Part shown: positions 1 to 34,150 of the stretch, piece by piece
Layout: each line of letters opens with the position of its first letter
How positions within the stretch are numbered: the stretch's first letter is position 1
Source: Sitta carolinensis
Lineage: Eukaryota; Chordata; Aves; Passeriformes; Sittidae
Reading direction: 5' to 3'
Length of the DNA: 64,000 nt
Assembly: GCA_032173965.1 (NCBI GenBank)
Contig: JAVUNC010000019.1
Coordinates: 16,546,234 to 16,610,233, forward strand
Notes under the pieces: model-generated
Database searches by the model: none
The model's input: only the letters and a program-made list of their open reading frames with translations
What the model was told of the DNA's origin: nothing
Program-made: the position numbers and the translations under genes

Positions 1-2238
1 TTCAGCTGAAGCATCTCCTCTCTTTTAAGCAAACTCCTGTGTGGTAGTGGAAAGTGGTCACACAAGTATCTAGCAACAGTAGCACTCACAGCTAGGATTC
101 AGCCTTTCCTTTCCTTAAGGGCTAGGTGTGTTGGTAAACAGTCCTGAGAACCAGCAGGGAACTGTTGCTATGAGTTTAGACAAAATATCTTCCAAAACAA
201 TTATGCAAGGTCGAAAGGAAAACATCCTCAACTTTATTGGAAGTAGTGCTAGTTGCCATAATTCATTCTCTGTATCATAATATTTTTTGTCAAACTTGCA
301 GTAACATGTTGAGCTTGTGCTGCTTAATGTTGGTAATTAAACCACTGAGGAAGCACCCAAGATAGTGCAATCTGCATCTGTAATATGGCTGGGGAATTCT
401 ATTCTGGTTTTGTTTGTTTGTTTTGGTTCTTTCTTTATTTTTTACCACTGACTTGTGCAAGGACTTCTTGAATCTGTTTTAAGCAGTGTTAGATGATTGA
501 GTTGCGTTTTGGTTTATTTGATTTTCAGAGTTTCTTTCAAGTTGTCAGACTTGGTCTAGAATAGAAACAAGTAACATATAACTTTTCATGAAATATTAAC
601 CAAAAATGGTTCAGGCCAATGGAGCCTCTGCATAGAAGTTTGGGTGTATGTCTTGGCTTGCCGAGACAATGTCTTTGCTTACTTTTGGAAGCATTTTCCC
701 ACAGTTATCAGTGAACGGAATGGAATCCTGGTCTGCTTTGAATATAAAACATATTTAGGCTATACAGCAAGCTGGTGTCCATCACAAACTGGGTTTTCAT
801 TCAGAGGCTCATGCTGTGTCCAGTCGTGAGAAAGCAGTCTGCTTCAACTCTTGTTCTTGGGGTTTTTTTCCTCCTTTTTTGTTTCCTCTCCTCTTCAGAA
901 ATCTGAGGTCTGCCTTACCCCGTGCACCTTGTAGCAGCTCACTCTTGGAACTGTATTTTGGTGTCTGTTACAGAGAGAGTGAGAAGCACTGCAGACCACA
1001 GATGAACTGTGAACGTGGACACAATTAAGCAGAAATAAACCTTGCAATGGACAGTTGCTCTGGAAAAGGATCAAAACTCTTCACATAATATTTATTTGTA
1101 TTATTATTGTTCTGCTCTCTAGAAAGATGTTACATTTATTGCCTTATCTGTAGTTATTATATATTTTTACTTTGCAAGTCCTATTTTTTGCTTATTTTTC
1201 CTCAGCTTTTTTTTTTTTTTTTTCCTTCTGGAAAAGAGGTGTTTTGTTTTGGTTTTTAATCATTGTGTAAGTTTGAATATGGCTGGCTAAATAGCAACTT
1301 GGAAAGATACAGCCTGGATAAGAATATCTTGGGGTAGAGCTGGTGGAGGAGGAGATGTTTTAATGGGTCTTGTTCTCAAGTTAGGATTGAAGATAAAGGT
1401 GGCTTAGATGTAATAGCTGGCATCTTTCCAGCCCATGGAGTCACTTCAGTCAGTTTATGCTTATGATTATTATTGCTGGAGTGCTACAGAGCTCATTGGC
1501 AGCTTTGAGCATCTGCAAAAGTGACACGGGTGGATAGAGCGGCTTCCCTTTCCAAGCTCCTCCAAAGAGGCTGATCTTAGCCTTTGTCTTACAATGTTTC
1601 CCTCTCACCCCACCCCCTTCCCAGATCCATCCCTTCTTCCCTCTGTTACCTGATACTTGTGGGAGCTGCGATGGCCCTCATGCAGACAAAGCTTTCAAAG
1701 GGGGTGCTGAAAAGCAAAGTCCCTGGAGATTGCGCTGTCAAGGCAGGGCACAGTAATCTTAGCAACACTTCTTGCTTTCAGGGATGGCTGGGGGAAGGGA
1801 CATCCAGACTATTTTTCTGTAACTAAAATTCTTTTGAAGCAGTTTTGGAGAGTGGGGGTTTGGTTTGGGGTTTTTTGATGCTGCTGTGCTATCCCAGTGC
1901 TTTCTGTCTTCCATGTGCAGTTGTCCCACATGCTTTATTTCAGCCAGAGTGCAGTGTCAAAGGCTGTACTTCCTGGTTAAGTACATAAGATGCTTTAATG
2001 ATGACAAAGATGAGCTATCCAAGGTGAAAGGTCCTCTAAGTCAGACTGGATAAGGTAGCTTACGGGCTTTCAAGAAGATATGTTTGTCTCAAGCATAATC
2101 TTTTACCTATTTCTGTTTTCAAGTATCTGCTTCGGGGCAGAGACCAGAATTTTTCTTTTCATTTAAAATTGTTGTCAGGTTTGCTTTTTTCCTTAGTCAT
2201 GTGTGGCTTTGAAACTAACTCTTATTTCTCTTTTGCAG
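1..2238 (+). other. JAG1: JAG1 intron 2, 3' part
   Basis: This stretch precedes the exon 3 acceptor (ttttgcag). No coding similarity is visible; short open frames here have no recognisable content. It is T-rich, with a T17 run at 1207-1223 and TTTG-type repeats near 407-426. It is assigned to intron 2 because the first exon found is the 52-nt exon 3. Confidence 0.8.
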
Positions 2239-23762
<21,524 letters not shown>

Positions 23763-24254
23763 CAGACGGTGGGGTGCTGCCATGCAGGGCCTTTGAGTAT
23801 CGTTATAAAGGCACTCAAGAGCTTGTAGTTCTTAAACTGTTGTGTAATATTTTGAGTCTAAGGCTATTATTTACTTAGAATCCCTGTGTTAATTTAAGTT
23901 TGGACAAGCTGGCTTACACTGGCAATGATAGTTGCTGTGGTTGGCTGGAATACCAAATGCTGCATTTCACATCTATGCAAAACTAGTCAAAAGTGCCCTC
24001 CTGTAAATTCAGCTGCAGCTGATCCATCACGGAAACGTTCCATAAGGTATTACATAGCCTTATTACTCTTCCTTAGTGTTTCTTTTTTTTTTTTTTTTCC
24101 TGCCAGATGTTCCAATTTATACAGTTTCTTTAGAATAATACATTTTATTTATATTTATTGAATTTGAGTTTTTTGTATATTGGTTTTATGGTGACGTACA
24201 ACTAGTTCTGTATTTGAAAGTGCCTTTGCAGCTCAGAACCACAGCAACTATCAA

Positions 24255-24475
24255 AAATAAGTTTATTATTTATTTTTTTATTGTATTTTTGTTGGGGGCG
24301 GGTGGGGGGAACTTGTCAGCAGTTGCTGGTAAATGAAGAATTTAAAGAGGAAAATGTGTCAAAAATAGAAGTTTGTATAGATATGTAAATAATTCTTTTT
24401 TTATTAATCACTGTGTATATTTGATTTATTAACTTAATAATCAAGAGCCTTAAAATATCATTCCTTTTTATTTAT
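24255..24475 (+). promoter_or_regulatory. AU-rich element cluster in the JAG1 3'UTR
   Basis: Repeated TTTATT and ATTTATT motifs plus the Pumilio-like TGTAAATA at 24384-24391. Such clusters commonly control mRNA stability; the role here is inferred. Confidence 0.45.
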
Positions 24476-25003
24476 ATGTACGTGTTTAGAGTTGAAGGTT
24501 TTTGATAGCATTGTAAGCTTGTGGCTTCTCTATTTTGAATTTATTTTCTTGTTACATGTTGCCTATATGCCAAAACTAAGGTGTTCTAAAATAGTTTATT
24601 TTTAATAGGATGGGCTTTCATGCCTTGATGCTGGTTTTTGTACAATGTCAAACGTTTGAAACACCTTCCATAGTATCACTTTAAGACTATTTGTAAGTAC
24701 TGACTGAGGCAGTTTAGAGAAGTAGACTAGAAAATTTTTTTTGCTGCTTTAGACTTGAAAACCGAGTGACAGGCAGATAATCTGCTAAGAAGCAGTTTAA
24801 GGGAACAAAACTGAGCTATTACTTTATGTAGATGAAATGTGAGTGGTTGCATGTAATTAAAAATATCAAATTAGCGTGTGAAGTTGGAAACACAGCAATC
24901 TTATTTTGTAAATTCTAATTATTTTCTCACCATGAATATGTAATACTGAACCACTTGTAGATTTGACTTTTTTTGTAATCTACTGCATTTAGGGAGTATT
25001 CTA

Positions 25004-25011
25004 ATAAGCTA
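25004..25011 (+). promoter_or_regulatory. miR-21 seed-match site (8-mer)
   Basis: ATAAGCTA is a full 8-mer match to the miR-21 seed. JAG1 is a reported miR-21 target in mammals. Function in this species is inferred. Confidence 0.55.
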
Positions 25012-25020
25012 GTTGTTGAA

Positions 25021-25028
25021 TACTTGAA
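25021..25028 (+). promoter_or_regulatory. miR-26 seed-match site (8-mer)
   Basis: TACTTGAA is an 8-mer match to the miR-26 seed, ten bases after the miR-21 site. Confidence 0.4.
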
Positions 25029-25074
25029 CAGTAGAATGTCCAGTAAGATCACTGTGTAGGTTTGCCATAGATTA

Positions 25075-25081
25075 CACTGCC
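25075..25081 (+). promoter_or_regulatory. miR-34 seed-match site (7-mer)
   Basis: CACTGCC matches positions 2-8 of miR-34/449. JAG1 is an established miR-34a target in mammals. Confidence 0.5.
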
Positions 25082-25242
25082 CGCCTTAACAAGTGAGGAA
25101 ATCAAAGTGCTATTACGATGTTTAAGATCAAAAGGCTTATAAACATAGTCATCTCAGTGGTTAACCATTGAGATCATGAAGATACCTTGTATTGTGATAT
25201 TAGTGTTATATGAAAATGCATCTTTGATGTGTTGTTCCTGGC

Positions 25243-25248
25243 AATAAA
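25243..25248 (+). terminator. JAG1 polyadenylation signal
   Basis: AATAAA in cctggcaataaatcttg, followed by a T-rich stretch with tttttgtatg. It is the only canonical hexamer near the expected 3'UTR end. Cleavage is probably near 25262. Confidence 0.75.
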
Positions 25249-27332
25249 TCTTGAAAAGTAATATTTATTAAATTTTTTGTATGAAAACATAAAAGAGCGT
25301 GGAGATTATTGAGCTTGGAGGCGCTCCCGGCCAGTCAGTTGTGCAAAAGCAGAGGCAGGTGCTGCTGGAGCTTTCCAGGCCCTGCCCCTGCCTTTGGTGG
25401 AGTCAGGTTTTTTTGGCTAGGTGATTACACGTTCCCCTCTGGCTCCCAGTGGGGCTGAGGAGGTTTGAAACAGCATGGCCTCTTGGCCAGTGTCCCTCGG
25501 TGCTCTGAGATAGGGTGGTGTGGCTGCACTTGTGCAACGAGTTTGCCCTGCACGGGCCGATGAGCTGCCCCCAGACAGGAACCAAATCTAAGCAGCTAGG
25601 CAAGATCCAAAGTGCTGAGCTGGATGGGAAGGGATCCATAGATGATGCTGATTTCTAATGGGCAAAAAAGCGCTTTGTAAAGCATAAAATAAACTCTGAA
25701 AGTATTCAACACCATGGCTTTGAATGCTGAACTAATAATGCTGCCCCTCCCACCTCTGTGCAGGGGCTGGCTGGCTCAGGGTCTGCTCTGGTTTTACCAT
25801 GTTCTGATGAAGCTGCAAAATTGTTCTGCTAAAGGGGCTACTGCGAAGCTGAAGGAACAATTAACTGTGTAACAAGTTCATTGAAAAACAGTTAAACCAA
25901 CCTGCTGCAAGGTTAGGCCTTTGCATCTGTATTTGTTTGTAGTAAATAAACAGGTATTTTATATACAGATTGCTGCGATATGAGTACGCCAAACACTAAC
26001 AAAACCTGAGAGTGAGAAATACTTTCTTCTGTACTTTTTTTACAGCTGTCAAAAAAAAACTTGATAAAATCTAATTAGTGTTATTTTTTATTTTAAACTT
26101 TCTTTAGAAGATTTTCATCATGGCTACTATGCTGCTGCTTTTACTCTTCACACTTGCACACCACACAGGGCAAGTACTTGAGTTCTGTTTAGTTTGCTGC
26201 CTCCTGAAGGGGAAGTCAACAAGATTAGCTTCAGCTGACCACTTCAATAATTCCTCATCAAACAAATCCCACGAGTATTTATTTCCCTTTGTTCCTTGAC
26301 TTCTAAATCTGCAATAAAGCAAACACGTCATGTCCAAAAAAGCTACTTAAAGATAACAGAATCTTCCACCTGCCTCCAAAGGGCAAAGCTGGGCTATTCC
26401 CTGACTGCCTTCCTCTTCTTTTAATGTTGAATTAACCATCTCCCTGCTCTCTACTGTTCACATGGGTCTCAAATTCAAGGATACGGAAACCAACCACCTC
26501 TTCCAAAGGGCTCAGACCTACCTGAATTTGTAGGTATTTGTAAACCTTCTATTAAGCAAAAAATTATTAAAAGAAAATAGAGTATTTTCTATTTCTGGGA
26601 ACATAGAGTTGTCAGGCTTCTTGAAAATCTACTGAGGCCATTTCTATTTACAGACTTAATCATTTAACAATGTGTACATATAGTGACAAAGCTGTTTTAG
26701 GTCTCTGAAGACTCAGTGAAAGCAAAACCTGGGTTCCTCAAGCTTCAAAACATGTCAAAGCCCTGAGCTCAGAGTTCATTTTTTTACTTCCCACCTTTCC
26801 TGTGCTCCATGCAGAGGTTTTGTTACTGCACAACTCTTCCACCAGACCTGCTTTTCCCCATTTTCCTCACTTTGCCACTATCTCTTGGTGTTAGAAAATT
26901 AGAATCATGCAATTTGTACAGGGGGCAGTACAAAAATTCTACGCAATTGGCATAATGGTATTTTTAATTAATCCTCCCATCTCAGTGATAACTCCAGAAC
27001 TTACACTGGTGACTGGAACACAAGAACAGTCACCCAGAGCCCAGATCCACCACCAGGCTGGGGGCTGGTCTATGAAGTGGTTTCCGTTGCCATGAAAATA
27101 AATAGTAAACCTGAAGTTTAGGGCTTCCCCTTAGAATACCAAGGCACATTTATTTTTGTGGAAATCATACTTTGCCAGTTCACACTTTTACTACTTGGGG
27201 AAGATACATTCTGTTTAATAAGAAGTTTCCCACTGCTAGTGTAAGTTTGTTCTTTGGATCCTTCTTCATCTAAGAACTGAAAACTGTGTGCTTCCTGAGC
27301 TGCCATTTAAGCGTACGAGAAAAAGGAAAGAA

Positions 27333-27380
27333 ACAATGAAATACGAAATGAAAAGAAATGAAATATGAAATGAAAAGATG
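27333..27380. repeat. Degenerate tandem repeat, about 22-bp unit
   Basis: Two copies of a unit like aatgaaatacgaaatgaaaa, differing by a few bases. Purine-rich on the + strand. Confidence 0.6.
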
Positions 27381-28883
27381 TGAATAGCTCCCCTAATGCA
27401 CTGAGCTTTGCTCTACCTACATTTAATTGAACCCGCCGAATCTGGGTTTGGTTCAGCCGGAGCTGAACACGGCCACATCAAAGCTCTGCACCTCCGCACG
27501 GCAAGGGCCCATCTGACGTGAGAGGTACCTGGGAAAGGTGCTGATGGTGCAGGTTACATCAGCCTTCACACCAAGGTATTCATGGCACCGGGAATGCAGC
27601 CTTGGGAACGGCTCCCTCTGCATTGCTGACAGGAGCCCAGGGCAGCTGGGAGCGCTGGGACCTGAAGCCCCTCAGGCCAGGGGAAGGTGAACCAGGTCGG
27701 GGCCCCAAGGTGCGACTGCATCTCCAGCCGTGCCCTGGTGAAGCCGTTTTCCCTTGCACAGACACACCTCCTGGTCTCACAGCAGCTGACACCTGCACAG
27801 CAAGAGTTAATGTGATTAATCAGCTCCCTGCCAAGCTCAAATGTACAAGGTTATGCTCCCTGCTGCTCCTTGAAGACTGCCTGCCTCTGCTCCTTATCTG
27901 CCAGCCCTCGGGCTGAATCCAGCCCTGCCTCCCAGCTATCCCCGGTCCCGGGCGCTGCCCTGCCATCTGCGGAGTCACAAGGCAGAGACTTCATGCTTTT
28001 TGAGAGTGCCTGCAAAGATGAGAAGTTCTGACAAGGGAAGTACCAAATTCAGCCTTTTCCTCCCCAGAAGATTGAAGTGATTGCATAACCTCCCCTTCTA
28101 ACGGAAGCAAGAATATTTAAGTATATTTAAGAATTTTTTGGCTTCCTCTTTTTTCAGCATTGACAGCAATGGCCATCGGGGTTACTGTTTGCCAGTGCAC
28201 AGAGTTTTGCTTGCAAAGGTCACTGATTTCTCCCAGTAGAGGGAAAGCCCAGTAAAAAAGCTGTGCAAGGATTAACTCCAGTTTCTGGGGTGGAGGAGGA
28301 GAGGAGTGCAGGCTCTGGCCGTTCAGCAGCTGCTCCCCTGGCACGGGGGCAGCAGCAGAGCCATGCGGGATCAGACGGCGTCAGGCTGGAGTCCCAGCCC
28401 AGATCTGCCAGCGAGCGCCTTCTGTGATGTGCAAATTGTTCCAACCAGTTTCCCTACAGGGTGGAGAAATAAATCTCTATTCCTTTCATTCTAGCACTAT
28501 GAGATCATATTAATATTAAAAAGGGGCATGCCCAGCTCTAGAATTAGAGCTCAAGATACTTTTCTTTAAAGATCTGATGCATAAAGAAAAAAGATAATTA
28601 TTATGCTAGCAAGTAAGGCAGTTATGGAGCTAGATTACCAATTCCTACTGTTGTACTAAAAGATTTAACTCAGACAGAATGGGAGCAAATCACTGACATT
28701 CCCCTTTACAAAAGGTGCACTGTCAGCTCTCACAGGAACAGATTCCCAGCTCTGGAATCATTTAAGTGGATAGTAAAGAAGGTAGGACAGTTGTGGCCAA
28801 TTTCCTGAACAAATTCCAGGTTACAGCTGAAATGCCTTGTGACACTTCATCACTTCCACAACTTTTAGGACTTCTCAGCATAA

Positions 28884-28930
28884 GACAAACAAACAAACAA
28901 ACAAAACAAAACAAACCAACCAAACAAAAA
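28884..28930. repeat. AAAC/AAAAC simple repeat
   Basis: Four-base acaa units grade into aaaac and accaa variants. Confidence 0.8.
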
Positions 28931-30938
28931 GTCCCTATCTACAAATGTCACCTTATTGCTACCATGGAAAGGACAAGGTCATGCACTACCGGGTTCGATT
29001 TTAATGATCTGGGGGAAACAAAAGGACCTGTGTGAGTTGATGAAAGAATTTGCTGCTCCTTCAGCAGTTTGCTTTACCTTGGGAGCAGTGCTTCCCTCAG
29101 TGCTGCCCCAGCTGTCAGGATAAGCACTGCCAGTTCCCTCCGGGTTCAGCGCTTTGAGATCCTCTGATGAAAGGCTCCTTCCCTCAGCCCACATCTTCTC
29201 CTTCACCCGGTTACTGGAAGCGAGTTAATGTTTATTAAAAGAGAAAAAAAGCACTAAGCAAAGAAGTGAGGAGTGCCTTTTATTAAAGCTAATTTCTGAG
29301 GCCAACCCACACTTCCCACTGCTGGCAAAAAGGCTCGGAGTTACTGCCTCTGTTTGCTGCAGCCTTGTTTGAATACAGAACCTTTCCCTGGTACTGAGAA
29401 AGCCAAGGAGATAACCACTCATAGCATGCAATCTGGGAGAGTCTATGCTTCACATCTTTCCTATTCCAATTGCAATGAGAAAAATATTTCCTCCATTTTT
29501 AATTTTTTTTTTTTCAGAAAGAAACCATTTTCCAGTCAAAAGCCAATGAGATGATTATGTAAAATGCCAATTAAAACTCACCCAGTGCAATCAATCCACA
29601 TGCTGAGCAGTGAGAGGGAAGGAAGTTCACACTGACCAAAGAAATGACTTCAGAAGCTACTTGGTCAAAACCTTCTGTAGGAAGGGAGGCCTGGGTGCTT
29701 ACCTGGCAGGAACCAGCACAAAGCTTAGTACCCCAAGATCTTGGGATACTTAAAACCTTCCTACCGACAAACACTGGGCAAGGGAGATTTCACAGTGAGC
29801 TGCTTCCTCCTTATAAATGATTATGTAAAAGGCTGGTCTAGCTTTTGATATGTGTTTAACCATAGAAGTCCACTAAACAAATATTTTTAACTGCTTTGAT
29901 GTAAAGAATAATGGAAACGATCATCAGCACACATTAGAAAGTGTTTCACTAGGAAACAACTGTTTCATTATCAGCAAATAGCATAGGCCAAATGAACCAG
30001 ATGATTCATTAAAAATAATAACCCACTAAAGCTGGCCGGTTTAGGATAAAAAATGAACCAAAGATATTTTTTCTATGCTTCGGTGGCAGTTTCAGAAAAG
30101 AACAAAGCCTTAAATATTCATTACTTTTGCAGAAAGGTATGCTTGTGCTGCTCAGAAGCGATTTGGTAACAGAAAGCCAAGACTTGAAAACTGCTAATTT
30201 TACTCCAGCTCCATTTCCAGTTCCCTTTTTTTCCCCTAAACCTGATTTAGGAAATCAGGTTTGTGGTTCTAGAGCATGTCAGACCACACCTCTGCTAGTC
30301 CTCTGGGTACAGGTGGATGTGTGATAAAGAAAAAAGCAAAATCTGAGACGATGACCCTGGGCTTGAAGTAGAGAGAAGAGAGCCACAGACACAGCTTGGG
30401 TGTCCCAGCACCCCCAAAGCACCACCAGGTTTGCCAAAGAGAAGCTGGCATAAAAGTCCTGCTGCACACACAAAAGAAAGCAGTTTTAAGCAGTAACATC
30501 ATCTAAAATCCATAAATGTCTGAGAATTCAAAGCCTTTTCCCTAAATAGCTGCATTTGTGAGAGGATCCAAGACACAACTTTTGATGGTAACAAAGCTCA
30601 AAAATGCACAGCTCCAAAGAGCCTAGAACTTATCAAGACAGTAAGGGCAGAAGGAATGATGCCACTATAGACTTGTGAGAAGCCCACCTGTCCTTGTTCT
30701 GACTCTCCAGCCTCTAACACCCACAATCACCTTACCTCTCTCACTGTTGCACGACCACTGCTTTGAAAGAGAGATGAAAACAGCATTTTAAGCAACATAA
30801 CAAAATATCCTAAAGGAAAAATCAAGTGTTCGGTTTAATCTCCCTAAGCCCCCTCTAAATGTATGACCTTCATTTGAAAGGGTGCAGGCAGGTATGTTAT
30901 TCAGTTAAGATTAAAACTAAATTGTAATTATAAGGTTC

Positions 30939-30966
30939 ATATATATATATATATATATACACACAC
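30939..30966. repeat. (AT)10(AC)4 microsatellite
   Basis: Ten perfect AT units followed directly by four AC units; likely length-polymorphic. Confidence 0.9.
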
Positions 30967-31595
30967 ATAATAACAGTAAGGGATGATAAAAATTGTATGT
31001 GGTTGCCCTCTGGTTTCTGATACTTGAATTATCTATGCTAAGACTTTAATATAAACTATCAAATTATTCTAACTACTCTCATTTTTCTGATAACTGCTTA
31101 ATTAAATATCCCCTATACCTCTTTCAAGTCCATCTAAAAGGTGCTTTTTACTCCCTTCCTGGCCTAGTAATCTCCAGTGCATTAAAAAGACAACAGAGAA
31201 CATACCTCAGGCTCTTCTTCCTTCAAACCAGGTTCTTTGCAGCCTTGGTTTTGCTGGTGCTGGGAAAGACCTTTTAGCAGAGCCTGGAGCTGGGTAAGGA
31301 TTGTGAAGCACTGAGAAAACAACACCCAAACGGCTGAAAGAAAAAAGAGAACATGTCCTCCAGCCACATGCAGAATCTTCTCCATTTGCAGCTAGAGCAG
31401 AAATCATTTCCAGCAGGAGGAAGCTGTACAATCAGCAGTGTCTCGCTGTCAGCTGCAGAGCTGCTAACTCTCATCAGGACCAGGGTTACACCACCAGCTC
31501 TAATGTTCCTGGATGTGAATCATCTCCTTAACCTCATTGAGGAGATCCACAGTCCTAAGTAAATGTCACTGAGATTTTTCTAAATTACTTCTCAT

Positions 31596-32325
31596 AAAAT
31601 CATAGAGCACTGAATATGCTGAGCTGGAAGGGCCTTGCAAGGATCATCCGAGTCCAAAGGATCAACGAAAGCCCTGCACAGGACACCCCCACAATCCCAC
31701 CCTGTGTATGGGAGCATTGCTCAAACACTCCTTGAGCTCTGCCAGGCTGGGTGCAGTGACCACTGCCCTGGGGAGCCTGTTCAGTGCCAGCCACCTTCTG
31801 GGTGAAAAACCTCTCCCTGGTACCCAACCTAAAGCTGCCCTGACACAGCTCCAGGCCATTCCTCGGGTCCTGTCCCTGGCTCCCAGGGAGGAGAGCTCAG
31901 CCTCTGCCCCTCCTGCTCCCCTCACGAGGAAGGTGCAGCTGCAGCAAGGCTGCCCCTCAGCCTCCTCTCCTCCAGGCTGAGCCCTCAGCCACTCCTCACA
32001 TGGCTTCTCCTCCTCACAGCCCTTCACCATCCTCACACATCCCTCTGCATGTGCCCTGGTACCTTCATACCTTTGTAAATCCTAGTGCCCAGAACTGTGC
32101 CCAGCCCTGGAGGAGAGGCCAGCCCAGGTCAGAGCAGAGCGGGACAATCCCCTCCTGTGCCCGGCTGGCAATGCAGAGCCTGCTGATGCCAGGGACATGG
32201 CTGCCCCTCCAGCCTCCAGTATATGTAAATATATAAATCCAAATATACAAGCTGGGCTTGCTGATGCCAAGGACATGGCTGGCCCTCCTGGCTGCCAGGG
32301 CACTGCTGACTCCATCTCTGGTCAC
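31596..32325 (-). mobile_element. CR1 LINE fragment (3' part), reverse orientation
   Basis: It begins aaatcatagagc, the reverse complement of the CR1 terminal tctatgatt repeat, followed by text typical of CR1 as read in this direction: gagctggaagggccttgcaa, ggacacccccacaatcccac, ccctggggagcctgttcag, ctcctctcctccaggctgag. It is GC-rich against AT-rich flanks and carries no intact reverse transcriptase frame. A 30-bp segment near its far end is duplicated around an AT-rich spacer. Confidence 0.85.
32181..32289. repeat. Local direct duplication inside the CR1 fragment
   Basis: A segment like gctgatgccagggacatggc occurs at 32181-32210 and again, with a few changes, at 32259-32289. About 48 bp of AT-rich sequence (atatgtaaatatataaatcc) lies between the copies. 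Confidence 0.75.
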
Positions 32326-33165
32326 AATGATCTTAAAAATGATGAAAGAAAACGCATAAAATTTATATATATTTTTACACGTTTAAAAAAGATAAGCATA
32401 GAATAAGAAAGATACATTTCCTTAGCTCATTAGCATTTAAATTTAAGAAGCAGTATGAACAAGCACTGTGAAATTAAAATTTATCTTAAAATTTATCTTC
32501 AAATAAGTAATAACTCTGGTATTACTACCACAAGGAAACTCGCACACAAGCAAGGCCTGATCTTGAAACACGTATCCATGAAGATGTGTATACATATTTA
32601 TATGTGAACTTCACACAAGAACAACATTTGCACATCCAGGTGTAAATATATATCTTTAAATATATAAAAACAACCTTCGTTTTTCCCCAAGACTCAATGC
32701 ATGACGATTTGTATCCACAACATGGGCTAGAATTAAAAGTTCATATCAAAACTACACAAGGAGAAACTACAGTTATTTTGAAAGTTCTCTGAAAAACTGG
32801 GCCTCAAATCATCAGCTATTAATCCTGGTTAAAGAAGTATTTGAAATAAACTTAATTTGCTTTATTGTTGTAAAGATCACATGAGCAAACCACAAACTTT
32901 CTAATATAGAGAAAAGGAAATTTTTACTAAAATGAACTACATTCTCAGTAACAAGCAAGATACCAAATAACTGCAGCTGCTGAACAGATCACACAAGGGG
33001 TTTCAACTTATGCTGTCACAGCTGATATGACTTTTTAACAGCACTGAATATGTATAAATCTAAAATTTTGCTTAGTAAACACGATTTTATAAGAGATTAT
33101 TCTTTCTATAAATATGATGTTGACTTGTGCAATAATGGCTAATTCCTAAACTTAAAAGGATAACC

Positions 33166-33171
33166 TTTATT
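33166..33171 (-). terminator. Candidate SLX4IP polyadenylation signal
   Basis: TTTATT on the + strand is AATAAA on the - strand, about 150 bases past the inferred stop. Another AATAAA lies at 32861-32866, so the true site is uncertain. Confidence 0.4.
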
Positions 33172-33319
33172 ACAGTGCCAAATTACTAAGATTCTTAGTT
33201 AACTAAATTTTCTTAAAACGTGTTCTCTAATTTTGATTTTGCATTTTTATAATTTTCCATCATTTTGAATTGCTTCCTACTCTTTGCTTACGCTCAACCT
33301 TGGCTGACCACCCATGCTT

Positions 33320-34150
33320 TCAGGGCAGTATTTCAGATTTTGACGTCTTAAGCCTTCGCAGTTTTAACTTCCTGAGCCCATTTTCCACTTCTTTTTTTCG
33401 TTTTTGGGAAAGCTGCTCTGAAGACACAGGCTGCAGCTCTAGACATGATGTTGGCACTGAAGGCAGCTCTTCAGTGGCTGTGCTTGGCTCAGTTTGGCTT
33501 GTCTGCACTTCACTGCTGCTCACAAAAGGAGACCAGGAGGGGTTTCTTCTCAAAGTCAATGATTTCTTGTCAACTAGAGTCTCTGTCATGTCTTGCTTTG
33601 AAAACAACTTGGAATTAAGGGGGTCTTCTCCTCCAGGAATGGACCCAAACAATTGTCATCACACTTACTCATTTCTGCATTGACAGAAGTTAAAGGAGTC
33701 CCTTCAGAGGACACCTTGGTGAAATGCTCCAACCTCTCCTCTGAAGCACAGGTCAGCTGAGCCTGTGTTTTGGTCACTCTCTGCCCTTGTTTTGGAGCTG
33801 GCAGTGCTGACTCAGAGCTGCAAGGAGGGTTCTCACTCAGAACACTCGCCTCCAGCCACTGCAGAGAGTGAGGTTTTTGCTGGCTGTGAACATCATCTGG
33901 CTGTCTCTGATTAACATCATTTCTCTGCTCTAGCACAGGAAGCTCCAAGCTGCTCTCAGCTGTGTTTGTGCAGTCCTTCAGCAGGCCTGGACTCCTACGT
34001 TTCACAGCAGACCGAGCACTGAGAGAAGTCTGACACTCGTTCTTTCTGTTCTCTGTCTGCGAGTCCACTGAGCCAAGATACACTTTCTTGGAGTCCTTGC
34101 TGATTTGAGGTTTGCTTGCACTACTTCTCCTTGCTTCTGTCCCCTTCACA
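33320..34150 (-). CDS. SLX4IP: SLX4IP last coding exon, with frame break
   Basis: The acceptor (ttttattgcag) leads into VKGTEARRSSASKPQISKD and continues through VNQRQPDD, QQKPHSLQWLE and SESALPAPKQGQRVTKTQ, as in known SLX4IP. That frame ends early at 33586, with no similarity after MSKCDDN. The family-like text continues in another frame (SKLFSKQDMTETLVDKK to LSQKRKKEVENG) down to a stop at 33320-33322. That frame has two stop codons just upstream, so neither frame alone gives the full C-terminus. One missing base between about 33605 and 33657 would reconcile them. Confidence 0.88.

Larger units (their letters stand above)
23763..25265 (+). other. JAG1: JAG1 3' untranslated region
   Basis: About 1.5 kb of AT-rich sequence, similar in size to the human 3'UTR. 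It contains many ATTTA/TTATTTAT AU-rich motifs (24255-24475), a Pumilio-type TGTAAATA (24384-24391), and seed matches for miR-21, miR-26 and miR-34 near its end. The end is inferred from the AATAAA at 25243-25248. Confidence 0.8.
25266..33165. other. Intergenic region between convergent JAG1 and SLX4IP
   Basis: About 8 kb without a recognisable gene. Contents: a GC-richer patch (27420-28000) of unknown role, a two-copy degenerate repeat (27333-27380), AAAC repeats (28884-28930), an AT/AC microsatellite (30939-30966) and a CR1 fragment (31596-32325). Short open frames inside have no protein-like content. Confidence 0.7.

Noticed and set aside
27420..28000. GC-richer intergenic patch considered as a CpG-island promoter
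   Set aside because: CpG density looks modest and no first exon or nearby gene start was found. It is downstream of both genes' 3' ends.
31662..32036. 124-residue open frame on the - strand
   Set aside because: It lies in the CR1 fragment's 3' region and does not correspond to reverse transcriptase.
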